This document shows, in pieces, positions 36,574-44,979 of a DNA stretch of 64,000 bases (position 1 is the stretch's first letter; the number at the start of each line of letters is the position of its first letter). A program made the translations under genes and the position numbers. The notes beneath the pieces are model-generated. The model ran no database searches. It saw only the letters and a program-made list of their open reading frames with translations, and was not told the origin of the DNA. This DNA comes from Harenicola maris. Its GTDB lineage: Bacteria > Pseudomonadota > Alphaproteobacteria > Rhodobacterales > Rhodobacteraceae. The stretch is taken from positions 124,001 to 188,000 of the forward strand of contig JADQAZ010000002.1 of the NCBI GenBank assembly GCA_018524345.1. The letters run 5' to 3'.

Positions 36574-36939
36574 AGTGAATTTTCCTAATTTTTTGGGCGA
36601 ACGGCATTACGACCCCAATGACGGGGCCGAGGCAACGAGATGGAAAAAATGGGAACTAAATACCGATGCTGGATCACGTATTTGCGGCCAACATGGGCAC
36701 CTTGATGGCAATTTCGCGAAATTGTTAACACCATTGAAAAAAAACAAAGAATTTGGCGGGCCTATGGTGTCTTTTGAGTCACTACCGATTTCGGCGGGCG
36801 GTGACTGTCCCGCCGCACATGGTCCCGCGCAAAGCCGTGCCAAACAAGGGGTGCATCGGTTGTGCAGGCCCAAAATCGTCGGTAGAGAACGCCTATCTTG
36901 TCCCTTGGGGCAAAACCCGTTTCGACTGGATAGATCACC
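36574..36939. promoter_or_regulatory. Divergent intergenic region with a 16-bp perfect palindrome
   Basis: This region separates the autotransporter (minus) from serB (plus). A perfect palindrome, CAATTTCGCGAAATTG, occupies 36709-36724, about 136 bases before the autotransporter start, with an AT-rich stretch beside it (TTGTTAACA, A8). It is a candidate operator; the binding protein is unknown. No gene was recognised in the remaining sequence. Confidence 0.45.
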
Positions 36940-37815
36940 ATGCACACCGTTACCCTGATGTCCGACCCCGCCAATCCGGCGCTGGAACCCGCCGCAGCAG
37001 AGGCCCTGCGCAATGCATGGGGCGGCAGTGACCTGATCTGGCTACAGCCCGATGTGGCGGCGCAATTCGCCGTGGCGGAGCGGCCGGACAATGTGGAAAG
37101 CGTCTGGGCCGATATGCAGGGGCTTGGCATCGATCTGGTCTGCCTGCCCGGCAAGCCGCGGGTGTTCTCCCTGCTGCTGGCCGATATGGACAGCACGATG
37201 ATCGGGCAGGAATGTATCGACGAACTTGGCGCAGAGGCCGGCGTGGCAGAGGCTGTCGCGGGCATCACACGGCGGGCGATGAACGGCGAGATCGGGTTTC
37301 AGGAAAGCGCGGTGGAGCGTGTTGCGCTGCTCAAGGGCCTTGATACCGGCGTGATCTCCCATGTGCTGGCGACACGCATCACCCACCGGCCCGGCGGCAA
37401 AACTCTGGTCGCGACGATGCGGGCCAAGGGCGCCTATTCGGCGCTGATCTCTGGCGGGTTCACGGCCTTTAGCGGGGTTGTGGCCAAGGATCTGGGTTTT
37501 GACGCGCATCGCGCCAATGACCTGATCGAAGAGGGCGGCAAACTGACCGGAGAGATCGCCCGCCCGATCCTTGGCCGTCAGGCCAAGGTCGAGGCGATGG
37601 ACGCATTCTGCGCCGAGCTGGGCATCACCCATGCGGATGTGATTGCCGTGGGCGACGGGGCGAATGATCTGGCCATGCTTGGCACCGCAGGGCTGGGCGT
37701 TGCCGCCCATGCCAAACCCGCGGTGCAAGAGGCCGTAGAGGCGCGCATCAACCACTGCGACCTGACCGGCCTGCTGTTCCTGCAGGGGTTGTCGGCGGAT
37801 GAATTCGCAACCTAA
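36940..37815 (+). CDS. serB: Phosphoserine phosphatase SerB
   Basis: 291-residue HAD-superfamily enzyme for the last step of serine biosynthesis (phosphoserine to serine). The catalytic motif LLADMDSTMIGQECIDEL has nucleophile Asp82 and general acid Asp84. Motif II is YSALISGGFTAFS, the conserved Lys lies near GRQAKVEAMD, and motif III is VIAVGDGANDLAMLGTAGLG. The N-terminal ~75 residues form the short regulatory-like extension usual for proteobacterial SerB. It stands alone, followed by three consecutive hairpins. Confidence 0.96.
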   Translation: MHTVTLMSDPANPALEPAAAEALRNAWGGSDLIWLQPDVAAQFAVAERPDNVESVWADMQGLGIDLVCLPGKPRVFSLLLADMDSTMIGQECIDELGAEAGVAEAVAGITRRAMNGEIGFQESAVERVALLKGLDTGVISHVLATRITHRPGGKTLVATMRAKGAYSALISGGFTAFSGVVAKDLGFDAHRANDLIEEGGKLTGEIARPILGRQAKVEAMDAFCAELGITHADVIAVGDGANDLAMLGTAGLGVAAHAKPAVQEAVEARINHCDLTGLLFLQGLSADEFAT

Positions 37816-37829
37816 GCCAAGGGCGACGC

Positions 37830-37895
37830 CACTTTCTTGCAAGAAAGTGACGCCAAATCCTTTAAGGATTTGGGGCAGACTTTTGAAAAGTCTGC
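37830..37895. repeat. Three adjacent palindromes (hairpin triplet 1)
   Basis: Three palindromes follow each other almost without spacing after serB: CACTTTCTTG/CAAGAAAGTG (37830-37849), CCAAATCC-TTTAA-GGATTTGG (37853-37873) and GCAGACTTTT-G-AAAAGTCTGC (37875-37895). The repeat pitch is about 22-23 bases. They lie between the convergent ends of serB and the secreted-protein gene at 37903, so they probably serve as terminator or 3'-end protection for both. Confidence 0.9.
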
Positions 37896-37902
37896 GGCCC
37901 GC

Positions 37903-38520
37903 CTAGTTGGTGGCGAAGCAGTAGAACAGGCCGTCGCCGCCGGTGCTTTGCAGGTTCTCAAGGCTGCACCCGCGCGAGCCATGCGCCGCATTCCATGACG
38001 TTGGATTGTCGCCGCCGCCGGTGCGGTCATGGTGGCCGACCATGGCGGAGCCATCGGCGGCTGTGCTTGTCCAGTCCATGCAGGCATCCCCCACCAACAT
38101 GCCCCGCCCGTCAGAGCCTGTCAGGATGTCATGCCGGTTCGGCGAGTCGCCGCGGCCGTTGATGATGGCGCCGGTTTCGTCGATCGAGGCGGTTTTGGAG
38201 AGGTTGTTTTCCTCGGAATGCAGGTCCTCAACGCTTGCGGCGACCTCCTCGCCCTTGGCGTTATACCATGGGCCGGTGCCGATCCGGTCGCGTGCGTTTT
38301 CGGTGCTGGTGGACAGATAGGCGGCCCATGTCTGGCCCGTGCTGCCCGCGGCCTCGGCCAAGGCGGTGCAATGGGCATCGGCCCCTTCGATCCCGCCCAG
38401 ATCGGCGCCATTGCCGGGATTCACGCTGGTGATGAAGAAGCTCATGGGATGATCTTGGGCGGCGGCAGCGCTGGCCATGCCGAGGGTCAGGCCGATGGCA
38501 AAAATTGGGGTCAGTTTCAC
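37903..38520 (-). CDS. Secreted protein of unknown function
   Basis: 205 residues from a GTG at 38518-38520 preceded by GGAGAG; an ATG four codons upstream is possible. A Sec signal peptide ends at ASAAAAQD. The mature part begins FFITSVNPGNGADLGGIEGA and contains DAHCTALAEAAG, TWAAYLSTSTENARDRIGTG, GRGDSPNRHDILTGSDGRG and a C-terminal GDGLFYCFATN, with several cysteines likely paired in the periplasm. It is a single compact globular domain. I have seen this pattern in secreted bacterial proteins but cannot assign a biochemical role; a lectin-like or endostatin-like fold is only a guess. It is convergent with serB. Confidence 0.75.
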   Translation of the reverse strand: MKLTPIFAIGLTLGMASAAAAQDHPMSFFITSVNPGNGADLGGIEGADAHCTALAEAAGSTGQTWAAYLSTSTENARDRIGTGPWYNAKGEEVAASVEDLHSEENNLSKTASIDETGAIINGRGDSPNRHDILTGSDGRGMLVGDACMDWTSTAADGSAMVGHHDRTGGGDNPTSWNAAHGSRGCSLENLQSTGGDGLFYCFATN

Positions 38521-38821
38521 GGGTCTCTCCATTCTTTATGTTCTCCGGGGGCAGGCCCCCTTGAGGCAAGCTAGCGCGAGGGGGTGATTTGTCCGATGAA
38601 TATTCCGTGATAGGTGGCAAGTTGCGCTGACGGGGCTGGACTCAGCGACGCCTAGATCATTTCACCGTTACAAGGGGCATTGGAAGCGCCGAGCGATCAT
38701 TGATGCTTGAGTGAAGGGTTTTCCTCCAAAGGCACTGGATGGGTCAAATTCAATCCTGAGGGCCATATCCGGCCTTCAGGAAACTTCAAAAAGGTATTGT
38801 CGCAAATCCCGTTTCAGTCAT

Positions 38822-39322
38822 TCAATCTAGGTACTCCCCAATCTCGAATTGCAATTCCTCAATACGGCGCATCGTAACCCGTGCCTTACATTCTGCCACT
38901 ACAGAGTCCCGTCCGCTATTGTAATCTGGGAAAGTAACATGCAATTCGCAAGTCGCATCCCGAACATCGATCCAGGCTCTCTGAGAGTCTCGCAAGTATT
39001 TGGAGTGCATTGTTCCTAGCGCAAGACCCTGTCCCCTTTCGTATTCCTCGGCTGTTTGCATTGCCCTGCCATAAAAAGCGTTAAGCAAACCATCAGCCTG
39101 CTCGAAGGCCACGTCAGAGCACGCCCGCTCTGCAAAGTATCCATCGGCCCTTTGGTTCGCCTGGACTCTACAGCTGCTCACTTGCTCTTCCACACAGGAA
39201 GCAACGGACGAACCTCCCCCGATTGAGCAGGTCTTTATATCAATATGGTCTGCTGCCTGAAAATCCTGCGCACTCGCAGGAAAAGAAAAAAGTGCGGTCA
39301 AAACCAATATTTTAAATTTCAC
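38822..39322 (-). CDS. LprI-like (DUF1311) secreted protein
   Basis: 166 residues with a Sec signal peptide (MKFKILVLTALFSFPASAQ). The C-terminal half has the DUF1311/LprI pattern: LRDSQRAWIDVRDATCELHV, AECKARVTMRRIEELQF. Members include lysozyme inhibitors. Cysteines at CSIGGGSSVASCVEEQVSSC are probably disulphide-bonded. It appears to be a single-gene unit. The region upstream of the neighbouring gene (38521-38821) holds no recognisable feature. Confidence 0.75.
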   Translation of the reverse strand: MKFKILVLTALFSFPASAQDFQAADHIDIKTCSIGGGSSVASCVEEQVSSCRVQANQRADGYFAERACSDVAFEQADGLLNAFYGRAMQTAEEYERGQGLALGTMHSKYLRDSQRAWIDVRDATCELHVTFPDYNSGRDSVVAECKARVTMRRIEELQFEIGEYLD

Positions 39323-39445
39323 GTCATTTTCCTTTCACCAATTACGGTGAATACCTGATCGGAGAAAATGACATATTCATGGCCGTCAAAAGAAACTCTG
39401 ACGCAGAATTAAGGAATTGAAATGGTCGGCCATTGGCCGGGGCTG

Positions 39446-40426
39446 TTACCCCGACAGGCTCTCTACCGCCGTAATATGCCCCGTCACCATGTTGTTGCGG
39501 TTCGGGACCACGGCGTTGTTGCGGCGCAGGGCAGCGGGGTCTTGCGGGTCCAGCCCGGCGTAGCGGCACAGCAGGGCGGTGATGGCGGCCTCCGAGGCGC
39601 GGGTGGTGCCGTCCTCGATCTTGAGGGCAATGCCGAGTTTCTGTTCCGGCAGGATCGCGATAAAGACCCCCTCCGCGCCGGTTTTGAGGGCCGCCTTGCC
39701 CGGCAGGGCGCGCATCAGTTCAGTGCAAGCGCGGGTCTCGCCCGCGACCAGCTCTGGGTAGGCCATCATCGCGCTGCGCAGCTGTTCCATCGGCGAACCC
39801 TCCTCTGCCCCCGCGAAATCGGCGATGGCACGGGCGAATCCCTGAAGGGAGACGGCGGGATTCGGGGCCGAACATCCGTCGATGCCGTAACCCGGGCTTG
39901 TCTCTCCGCAGGCCTCGTCAAAGCGCTCGAACACGGCCTTTTGAACAGGATGGTCCGGCGCGATATACTCCGGCCCTGCCCCCAGATGGCGCGAGAGGGT
40001 CAGAAATCCGGCGTGTTTGCCGGAGCAATTGTTGTGGATCTGACAGGGCGAGCTGTCGGTTTTGATCATCTGGTTGCGCAGGGGAATGTCGCGGGATTCC
40101 TCCGCGCCGCAGCGGAAATCATCGTCGCCAAGGCCAAGCTCCCCCAGCCATTTTCCCACCGCATCGACGTGGATTTGCGCCCCCTGATGCGAGGCGCAGG
40201 CCAATGCCAGTTGGCTCTGACCCAGCCCATGGGCCTTGGCCGCGCCGCTTTCGATCAGAGGCAGGGCCTGTATCATTTTCGCCGAGGAGCGCGGGTAGAT
40301 GATCGCCGATGGATCGCCCCAGCTTGCCACGACCTCGCCCCCCGGGCGGCAGACCACGGCATGGCCGCGATGCAGGCTTTCGACACGTTCCCCTCGGGTC
40401 ACCCGAACCAATTCTTCTGACGCCAT
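39446..40426 (-). CDS. L-asparaginase, Rhizobium etli AnsA (ReAV) type
   Basis: 326 residues from the ATG at 40424-40426 (MASEELVRVTRGE); a longer frame upstream looks non-coding. It belongs to the class of asparaginases related to the beta-lactamase-like fold, unlike E. coli AnsA/B. Seen: IIYPRSSAKMIQALPLIES (tandem Ser-Lys nucleophile region), HNNCSGKHAGFL (Cys and Lys) and GIDGCSAPNPAV (second Cys). In the R. etli enzyme two cysteines and the lysine of the matching segments form a zinc site, and all three are present here. The function is hydrolysis of asparagine to aspartate and ammonia in the cytoplasm. Confidence 0.88.
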   Translation of the reverse strand: MASEELVRVTRGERVESLHRGHAVVCRPGGEVVASWGDPSAIIYPRSSAKMIQALPLIESGAAKAHGLGQSQLALACASHQGAQIHVDAVGKWLGELGLGDDDFRCGAEESRDIPLRNQMIKTDSSPCQIHNNCSGKHAGFLTLSRHLGAGPEYIAPDHPVQKAVFERFDEACGETSPGYGIDGCSAPNPAVSLQGFARAIADFAGAEEGSPMEQLRSAMMAYPELVAGETRACTELMRALPGKAALKTGAEGVFIAILPEQKLGIALKIEDGTTRASEAAITALLCRYAGLDPQDPAALRRNNAVVPNRNNMVTGHITAVESLSG

Positions 40427-40600
40427 GTTGTCTACCCCACACTGCTGCGCAATTTTCCGCCAACAGGGCTTTCCCAAAACGGCGATTTAACGTTACATTA
40501 CGCACGAAGATTGCAATGACAATCCCGCAGGGCCAGCATACGTAGATATGCGGTGCCATGCGCGACGAACGAGGCAGTGACAGCTGGAGGCTGTAAAGTG

Positions 40601-41128
40601 ATGAACAACTGGATGAAATCGGTTCTGCTCAGCGCAGTATGCGGGGCGATGGCCCTTCCTGCGATGGCACAGGAGTCGACCAACCGTGTGGCCGCCAAAA
40701 CCGATTGGTCGGTTTTTGTGGAAACAAACCCCCAAGAATGCTGGAGCGTTTCTGCGCCCAAGGAAGTGGTCAACACCAAGGATGGCCGCGTTGTGGCCGT
40801 GCGCCGCGGCGACATCCTGTTTTTCGTGACCTTCCGTCCCGGTGCCAATGTGAATGGCGAGGTCTCCTTTACCGGCGGCTACCCGTTTGATGGCGGCTCG
40901 ACCGTGAACCTGAACATCGGCGGCACAGAATTCGAACTCTTCTCCGAAGGGGAATGGGCATGGCCGGCCAGCCCGGCAGATGATGCAAAGATCATCACCG
41001 CGATGAAGCGCGGCGCCTCGGCTGTTTTGTCGGCGCAGTCCTCTCGCGGGACACAAACCAAGGATACATTCTCCCTCGTCGGCTTTACCGCCGCATTGGA
41101 AGAGGCTGAAAAACGCTGCTCGGGTTAA
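40601..41128 (+). CDS. Invasion-associated locus B (IalB) family secreted protein
   Basis: 175 residues from the ATG at 40601 (TGGAGG about 10 bases upstream). Signal peptide SVLLSAVCGAMALPAMAQ. The mature domain matches the IalB family: WSVFVETNPQECWSVSAPKE, FVTFRPGANVNGEVSFTGGY, GSTVNLNIGGTEFELFSEGE, DDAKIITAMKRGASAVLSAQ, and terminal KRCSG. Two cysteines (in PQECW and KRC) are positioned for a disulphide. Periplasmic; IalB family proteins have been linked to host interaction in Bartonella, but in free-living relatives the role is unclear. It is followed by a good terminator. Confidence 0.88.
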   Translation: MNNWMKSVLLSAVCGAMALPAMAQESTNRVAAKTDWSVFVETNPQECWSVSAPKEVVNTKDGRVVAVRRGDILFFVTFRPGANVNGEVSFTGGYPFDGGSTVNLNIGGTEFELFSEGEWAWPASPADDAKIITAMKRGASAVLSAQSSRGTQTKDTFSLVGFTAALEEAEKRCSG

Positions 41129-41151
41129 GGCCCGTTGCACCCCGACTCAAA

Positions 41152-41180
41152 GCGCCCCGGCCCCACCGCCGGGGCGTTTC
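41152..41180 (+). terminator. Rho-independent terminator after the IalB gene
   Basis: A 9-bp GC stem (CGCCCCGGC / GCCGGGGCG) with a 6-base loop is followed by TTTCCTTTT, 24 bases after the stop. Confidence 0.9.
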
Positions 41181-41244
41181 CTTTTGCAATTAAGGGCTCC
41201 GGTGCTTATTTGCCCTGCTAAGCAACCCAGATCAGGTGAAAGAT

Positions 41245-42435
41245 ATGACCGAGGCCAGCGCGCCCATCACCCAAGACGTCGCAACCATCAAGCGCAAGCT
41301 GCCCGAGGGCGGGCCGATCAATCTGGTTGGCCTGACGCGGGAGGGGCTGCGCGATGCCTTGGTGACCATGGGCACGCCGGAAAAGCAGGCACGCATGCGC
41401 GCCGGGCAAATCTGGCAGTGGATCTATCAAAAGGGGGTGCGCTCCTTTGAGGATATGACCAATCTGGCGAAACAATACCGCGCCGATCTGGCCGAGCACT
41501 TTGTGGTGCAGGTGCCCGAGGTCGTGACCAAACAGGTCAGCGAGGATGGCACGCGCAAATATCTAGTGCGGATCGCGGGCGGCCATGAGGTCGAGGTTGT
41601 CTATATCCCCGAAACCGACCGCGGCACCCTGTGTATCTCCAGCCAAGTAGGCTGCACCCTGACCTGCTCTTTCTGCCACACCGGCACGCAAAAGCTGGTG
41701 CGCAACCTGACCCCCGGCGAGATCGTCGGGCAGATCATGCTGGCGCGCGACGATCTTGGCGAATGGCCCAAGCCGGGCCGCAACCCCAATGACGAATCCC
41801 GCCTGTTGTCGAACATCGTTCTGATGGGCATGGGCGAGCCGCTCTATAACTTCGAGGGCGTGCGCGATGCGATGAACATCGCCATGGACCCCGAGGGGAT
41901 CTCCCTCTCGCGCCGCCGCATCACCCTGTCCACATCCGGCGTGGTGCCGGAAATCGCCCGCACCGCGGACGAGATCGGCTGCATGTTGGCGGTCTCTTTC
42001 CATGCCACCACGGACGAGGTCCGCGACAAGCTGGTGCCGATCAACAAGAAATGGCCGATTGCCGAATTGCTCAACGCCCTGCGCGAATATCCCAAGGCGA
42101 CGAACTCCGAGCGGATCACATTCGAATATGTGATGCTGGACGGCGTGAACGACAGTGACGCGGATGCCCACCGTCTGGTGGACCTGATCCGCGGCATTCC
42201 GGCCAAGATCAACCTGATCCCCTTCAACGAATGGCCCGGCGCGCCCTACAAACGCTCCTCCAACAACCGCATCCGGCGGTTTGCCGATATCGTCTATGAC
42301 GCGGGCTATTCCAGCCCGGTGCGCAAACCACGGGGCGAGGATATTATGGCCGCCTGCGGACAGCTGAAATCCGAAACCCAACGCGAACGCAAAAGCCGCG
42401 CCCAGATCGCCGCCGAAACCGGCAGCGCGGGCTGA
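41245..42435 (+). CDS. rlmN: Dual-specificity RNA methyltransferase RlmN
   Basis: 396 residues from the ATG at 41245; a GTG three codons upstream is less likely because the GGTGA-type ribosome site overlaps it. Radical-SAM enzyme that methylates C2 of 23S rRNA A2503 and of A37 in some tRNAs. The [4Fe-4S] motif CTLTCSFC is near residue 134. Other motifs: [15 protein letters not shown] (SAM-binding GEP), [64 protein letters not shown] and the C-terminal catalytic cysteine in [10 protein letters not shown]. All key residues are present. Confidence 0.97.
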   Translation: MTEASAPITQDVATIKRKLPEGGPINLVGLTREGLRDALVTMGTPEKQARMRAGQIWQWIYQKGVRSFEDMTNLAKQYRADLAEHFVVQVPEVVTKQVSEDGTRKYLVRIAGGHEVEVVYIPETDRGTLCISSQVGCTLTCSFCHTGTQKLVRNLTPGEIVGQIMLARDDLGEWPKPGRNPNDESRLLSNIVLMGMGEPLYNFEGVRDAMNIAMDPEGISLSRRRITLSTSGVVPEIARTADEIGCMLAVSFHATTDEVRDKLVPINKKWPIAELLNALREYPKATNSERITFEYVMLDGVNDSDADAHRLVDLIRGIPAKINLIPFNEWPGAPYKRSSNNRIRRFADIVYDAGYSSPVRKPRGEDIMAACGQLKSETQRERKSRAQIAAETGSAG

Positions 42436-42520
42436 GGTAGGCGCAAAGGGGCATAGCCGTTATTCACTTGTTAAACGGGCAACCGTTGGGCTGCCCGCTG
42501 CCGGTCTTGCCGACAAAAAG

Positions 42521-42901
42521 TTACTTCATCGAATTGAAGCCGATCATGTTTCCTTCGGTGTCTAGGCACAAAAGAACCCAGCCAAATTCGCCAATAGAGA
42601 ATTTTTGCCTGACAACGGAACCGCCCGCTTTCGTCGCGCGCTCTTGTTGCTCTGCGCAATCCTCGACCATGAAGTACACGATCGTCCCGCCAACACCCGG
42701 ACCGGCATGCGGCGCTTTGGTCAAGGCACCGCCCGCGCCATAAGCGTTCATTTCGGCCGGAAAGCTCATCATTTGCGTTTCACCGGTGGGATCGCCCATT
42801 GGCTCAAGCTTGGATCCGAGCATTGCCTCATAAAAGGCCAAGGCCCGATCCAGATCGTTGACGTAAATGTCGAACCATCCAACAGCATTCATCTTTGTCA
42901 T
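42521..42901 (-). CDS. Glyoxalase/bleomycin-resistance (VOC) family protein
   Basis: 126 residues, one vicinal-oxygen-chelate module pair: VGWFDIYVNDLDRALAFYEA at the N-terminus, LEPMGDPTGETQMMSFPAEM, then GGTIVYFMVEDCAEQQERAT and FGWVLLCLDTEGNMIGFNSM. The glutamate or histidine metal ligands are not obvious in the first strand, so the catalytic role is uncertain. It lies 45 bases downstream of the NTF2-like gene on the same strand and may form a two-gene unit with it. Confidence 0.85.
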   Translation of the reverse strand: MTKMNAVGWFDIYVNDLDRALAFYEAMLGSKLEPMGDPTGETQMMSFPAEMNAYGAGGALTKAPHAGPGVGGTIVYFMVEDCAEQQERATKAGGSVVRQKFSIGEFGWVLLCLDTEGNMIGFNSMK

Positions 42902-42946
42902 ATCATTTCTTTCAAATCGTTTGTGAAAAGGTGGGAGAGGTCTTGC

Positions 42947-43351
42947 TCAGGCCGCTACGCCATGGAGTTTTTCGTCTGCGTCCGTGGAGCTTTCTAAATG
43001 CCAGATCTTGGACACGATCTGCCAACCTTCAGCGCCCTGCACAAAGCCAAGGTGATCGACGAACACGGATTGATGCGCGCGGATCCGGATTTTGACTGTG
43101 GCGCTGATCGGGGACAGGAAATCGATCATCAGAACCTCGGCCTCGCGCGGCTGGCCGAGGCTGGCGGGTGAAACACGGCCTGCCACATCGCGGCTGAAAC
43201 TGTCGATCGGCTCAACAAACACGCTGCCATTGTCGGCATCGAACAAGCTGGATTGCGGATGGAAAACCGCGTTCAACTTGGCGGTGTCGCAATTATGGAT
43301 CGCGTCAAAATAGGTTTCGATTGCGGCAAGAAGGTTCGCTTGAATTGTCAT
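42947..43351 (-). CDS. NTF2-like protein, putative lumazine-binding-type domain
   Basis: 134 residues from the ATG at 43349-43351. Fold pattern of the SnoaL/NTF2-like superfamily: IETYFDAIHNCDTAKLNAVF, HPQSSLFDADNGSVFVEPID, VKIRIRAHQSVFVDHLGFVQ, GWQIVSKIWH. The first motif is typical of the Lumazine_bd_2 group, small ligand-binding or isomerase-like cytoplasmic proteins. It is divergent from the FtrA-like regulator, with a 97-base shared upstream region, so it is a likely target of that regulator. Confidence 0.8.
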   Translation of the reverse strand: MTIQANLLAAIETYFDAIHNCDTAKLNAVFHPQSSLFDADNGSVFVEPIDSFSRDVAGRVSPASLGQPREAEVLMIDFLSPISATVKIRIRAHQSVFVDHLGFVQGAEGWQIVSKIWHLESSTDADEKLHGVAA

Positions 43352-43437
43352 CGTTAGGCTCCGTTTCAATGTGATAACCCAGACTTGCCATCTTCGCGGA
43401 AAGCGCGATACTGACATAAATGACAATGTTCGGTCGG

Positions 43438-43450
43438 ATTCTGCCAGAAT
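43438..43450. promoter_or_regulatory. 13-bp palindrome overlapping the FtrA-like start codon
   Basis: ATTCTG-C-CAGAAT lies in the divergent region of the regulator and NTF2-like gene and includes the first two bases of the regulator's ATG. A candidate autoregulatory site; the assignment is weak. Confidence 0.3.
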
Positions 43451-44426
43451 GACAAAATTTAGCTCACTCCCCCAAAAGCACCCGCTTGTCTGCGCCATTG
43501 CCTATGATGGGCTGTGCACATTTGAATTTGGCATAGCCGTCGAACTTTTCGCCCTGCCAAGACCCGAATTCGACAATTGGTACAGGTTTGCCACCGTGAA
43601 GGCCGAGCCGGGCCCCATTCGCGCCGTGGGTGGCATTACCTTGGACGCGGAAGACGACCTTGGCCTGTTGCAGGATGCCAGCCTGATCGTTGTCCCCGGA
43701 TGGCGCGGCGCAGATACGCCCGTTCCAGAGGACCTATGTGAAGCCCTACGTGCAGCCTACGGGCGGGGCGCGCGCGTTGCCTCCATCTGCTCGGGGGTAT
43801 TTGTATTGGCTGCCGCAGGGCTGTTGAACGGTAAATCCGCGACAACGCACTGGCGCTATACCGAGAAGCTCGCCGAAAAGTATCCGGGCATCACCGTCGA
43901 TCCCGACGTTCTGTTTGTTGAGGGCGAGCGTGTGTTTACCTCTGCCGGGTCGGCCGCCGGGCTGGATTTAGGGCTGCATATCATACGGCAGGATTTTGGC
44001 GCGCAGATTGCTGCTTCGGTGGCACGCCGTTTGGTTTTGCCTGCACAACGTGACGGTGGACAGCGACAGTTCGTGCCCCGACCGGAACCAAAGGCCCGCA
44101 TGGGGTCTGGTTTGGCGGCTCTTCAGGATCACATCCGTGCATCAATTGACGAAGAATGGCCAATTGAACGCATGGCCAGTATCGCCGCCACAAGTGGGCG
44201 CACACTGGCCCGGCGTTTTCATGAGGAAGCAGGGACAACCCCGCTGAACTGGTTAAAGTTGGAAAGGGTGTCGCGCGCGGCGGAGTTGCTGGAAAACAGT
44301 TCTATTCCGCTATCGGATGTCTGGGAAAGCTGCGGCTTTGGCTCAGCAGAGACCTTTCGCCGCGAATTTCGCAAATCGATGGGAGTTCCGCCCATCCGAT
44401 ACCGTGAACGTTTGGGCGCCCCCTGA
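43449..44426 (+). CDS. ftrA: GlxA/FtrA-type AraC-family regulator with DJ-1/PfpI domain
   Basis: 325 residues from the ATG at 43449. The N-terminal DJ-1/PfpI-like (class I glutamine amidotransferase-like) domain spans about residues 12-185: VCAIAYDGLCTFEFGIAVEL, VVPGWRGADTPVPEDLCEAL, and nucleophile-elbow-like ASICSGVFVLAAAGLLNGKS. The C-terminal AraC DNA-binding domain spans about 225-320: WPIERMASIAATSGRTLARR, FHEEAGTTPLNWLKLERVSR, SDVWESCGFGSAETFRREFR. This is the layout of FtrA/GlxA regulators. It is divergent from the NTF2-like/VOC pair, which it may regulate. The next 340 bases contain no recognised gene. Confidence 0.9.
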   Translation: MTKFSSLPQKHPLVCAIAYDGLCTFEFGIAVELFALPRPEFDNWYRFATVKAEPGPIRAVGGITLDAEDDLGLLQDASLIVVPGWRGADTPVPEDLCEALRAAYGRGARVASICSGVFVLAAAGLLNGKSATTHWRYTEKLAEKYPGITVDPDVLFVEGERVFTSAGSAAGLDLGLHIIRQDFGAQIAASVARRLVLPAQRDGGQRQFVPRPEPKARMGSGLAALQDHIRASIDEEWPIERMASIAATSGRTLARRFHEEAGTTPLNWLKLERVSRAAELLENSSIPLSDVWESCGFGSAETFRREFRKSMGVPPIRYRERLGAP

Positions 44427-44767
44427 TTGGCAATGCCATTGATCGCTCGACCTGAGACGCGGCGCTCCGCCATCAAACACTTGTTTTATCGAAGGCTGCC
44501 AAACCGGCCATTTGCGCGCAACCCAGCCTTGGTCAAAAGGGATCAAGGTGGACTTTGGCGGTTCACCTGAATGCGGGTCCGTCTCGGGCGCGTTAGCCCA
44601 AGCAATCAAACGCGCCAGACCTGCAATTGTGGCGAAACCCCTCTGCACGGCCATAAAATGGCCCCGCCCCTTGCACCCTTGCGGTAAACAATCGCCCCGA
44701 GGCCCCCGCAGATTGTTTCCACGAGCCGGGGCAATCCCGGTCCCCCTCAGAACGAAAGAGCACTGAA
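44427..44767. other. Intergenic region, no gene recognised
   Basis: 341 bases between the FtrA-like gene and a short downstream gene. Open frames on both strands have no convincing start or family. The last ~100 bases are GC-rich and contain the GAAAGAG ribosome-binding region of the gene at 44768. Confidence 0.4.
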
Positions 44768-44929
44768 ATGGAAGATATCCGCAACCTCGTAGAGCGCGAA
44801 CGCGCACAGGCCCTGTCACACCGCGAATGGGCGCATCGTCTTAAGGGCTATGGTTATAGCGTCGCCAAGACAGATGTCGGTGTTGTCGTCAGTTCCCTAC
44901 CCCGCGGCGAAGTGATCATGACGCTGTAA
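44768..44929 (+). CDS. Small conserved-type protein of unknown function (53 aa)
   Basis: 53 codons: it begins MEDIRNLVERERAQALSHRE and includes REWAHRLKGYGYSVAKTD, ending LPRGEVIMTL. GAAAGAG lies about 7 bases before the ATG. The composition (charged N-terminal helix, an E-W-x-H-R-L-x-G-Y-G-Y core, then a hydrophobic strand ending in a LPxG-V turn) looks like a genuine small soluble domain. I recall similar short proteins in Rhodobacteraceae but no function. It converges on the CxxCH protein gene, with a hairpin between them. Confidence 0.65.
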   Translation: MEDIRNLVERERAQALSHREWAHRLKGYGYSVAKTDVGVVVSSLPRGEVIMTL

Positions 44930-44960
44930 TCGCCCAGACGGACCATGGCATAGCGGGCCT

Positions 44961-44979
44961 GCCCGGAGCTACTCCGGGC
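44961..44979. terminator. Hairpin across the stop codon of the CxxCH gene
   Basis: GCCCGGAG-CTA-CTCCGGGC: an 8-bp perfect stem whose 3-base loop is exactly the reverse complement of the TAG stop codon of the minus-strand gene. It lies between two convergent genes. No T tract. Confidence 0.5.
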
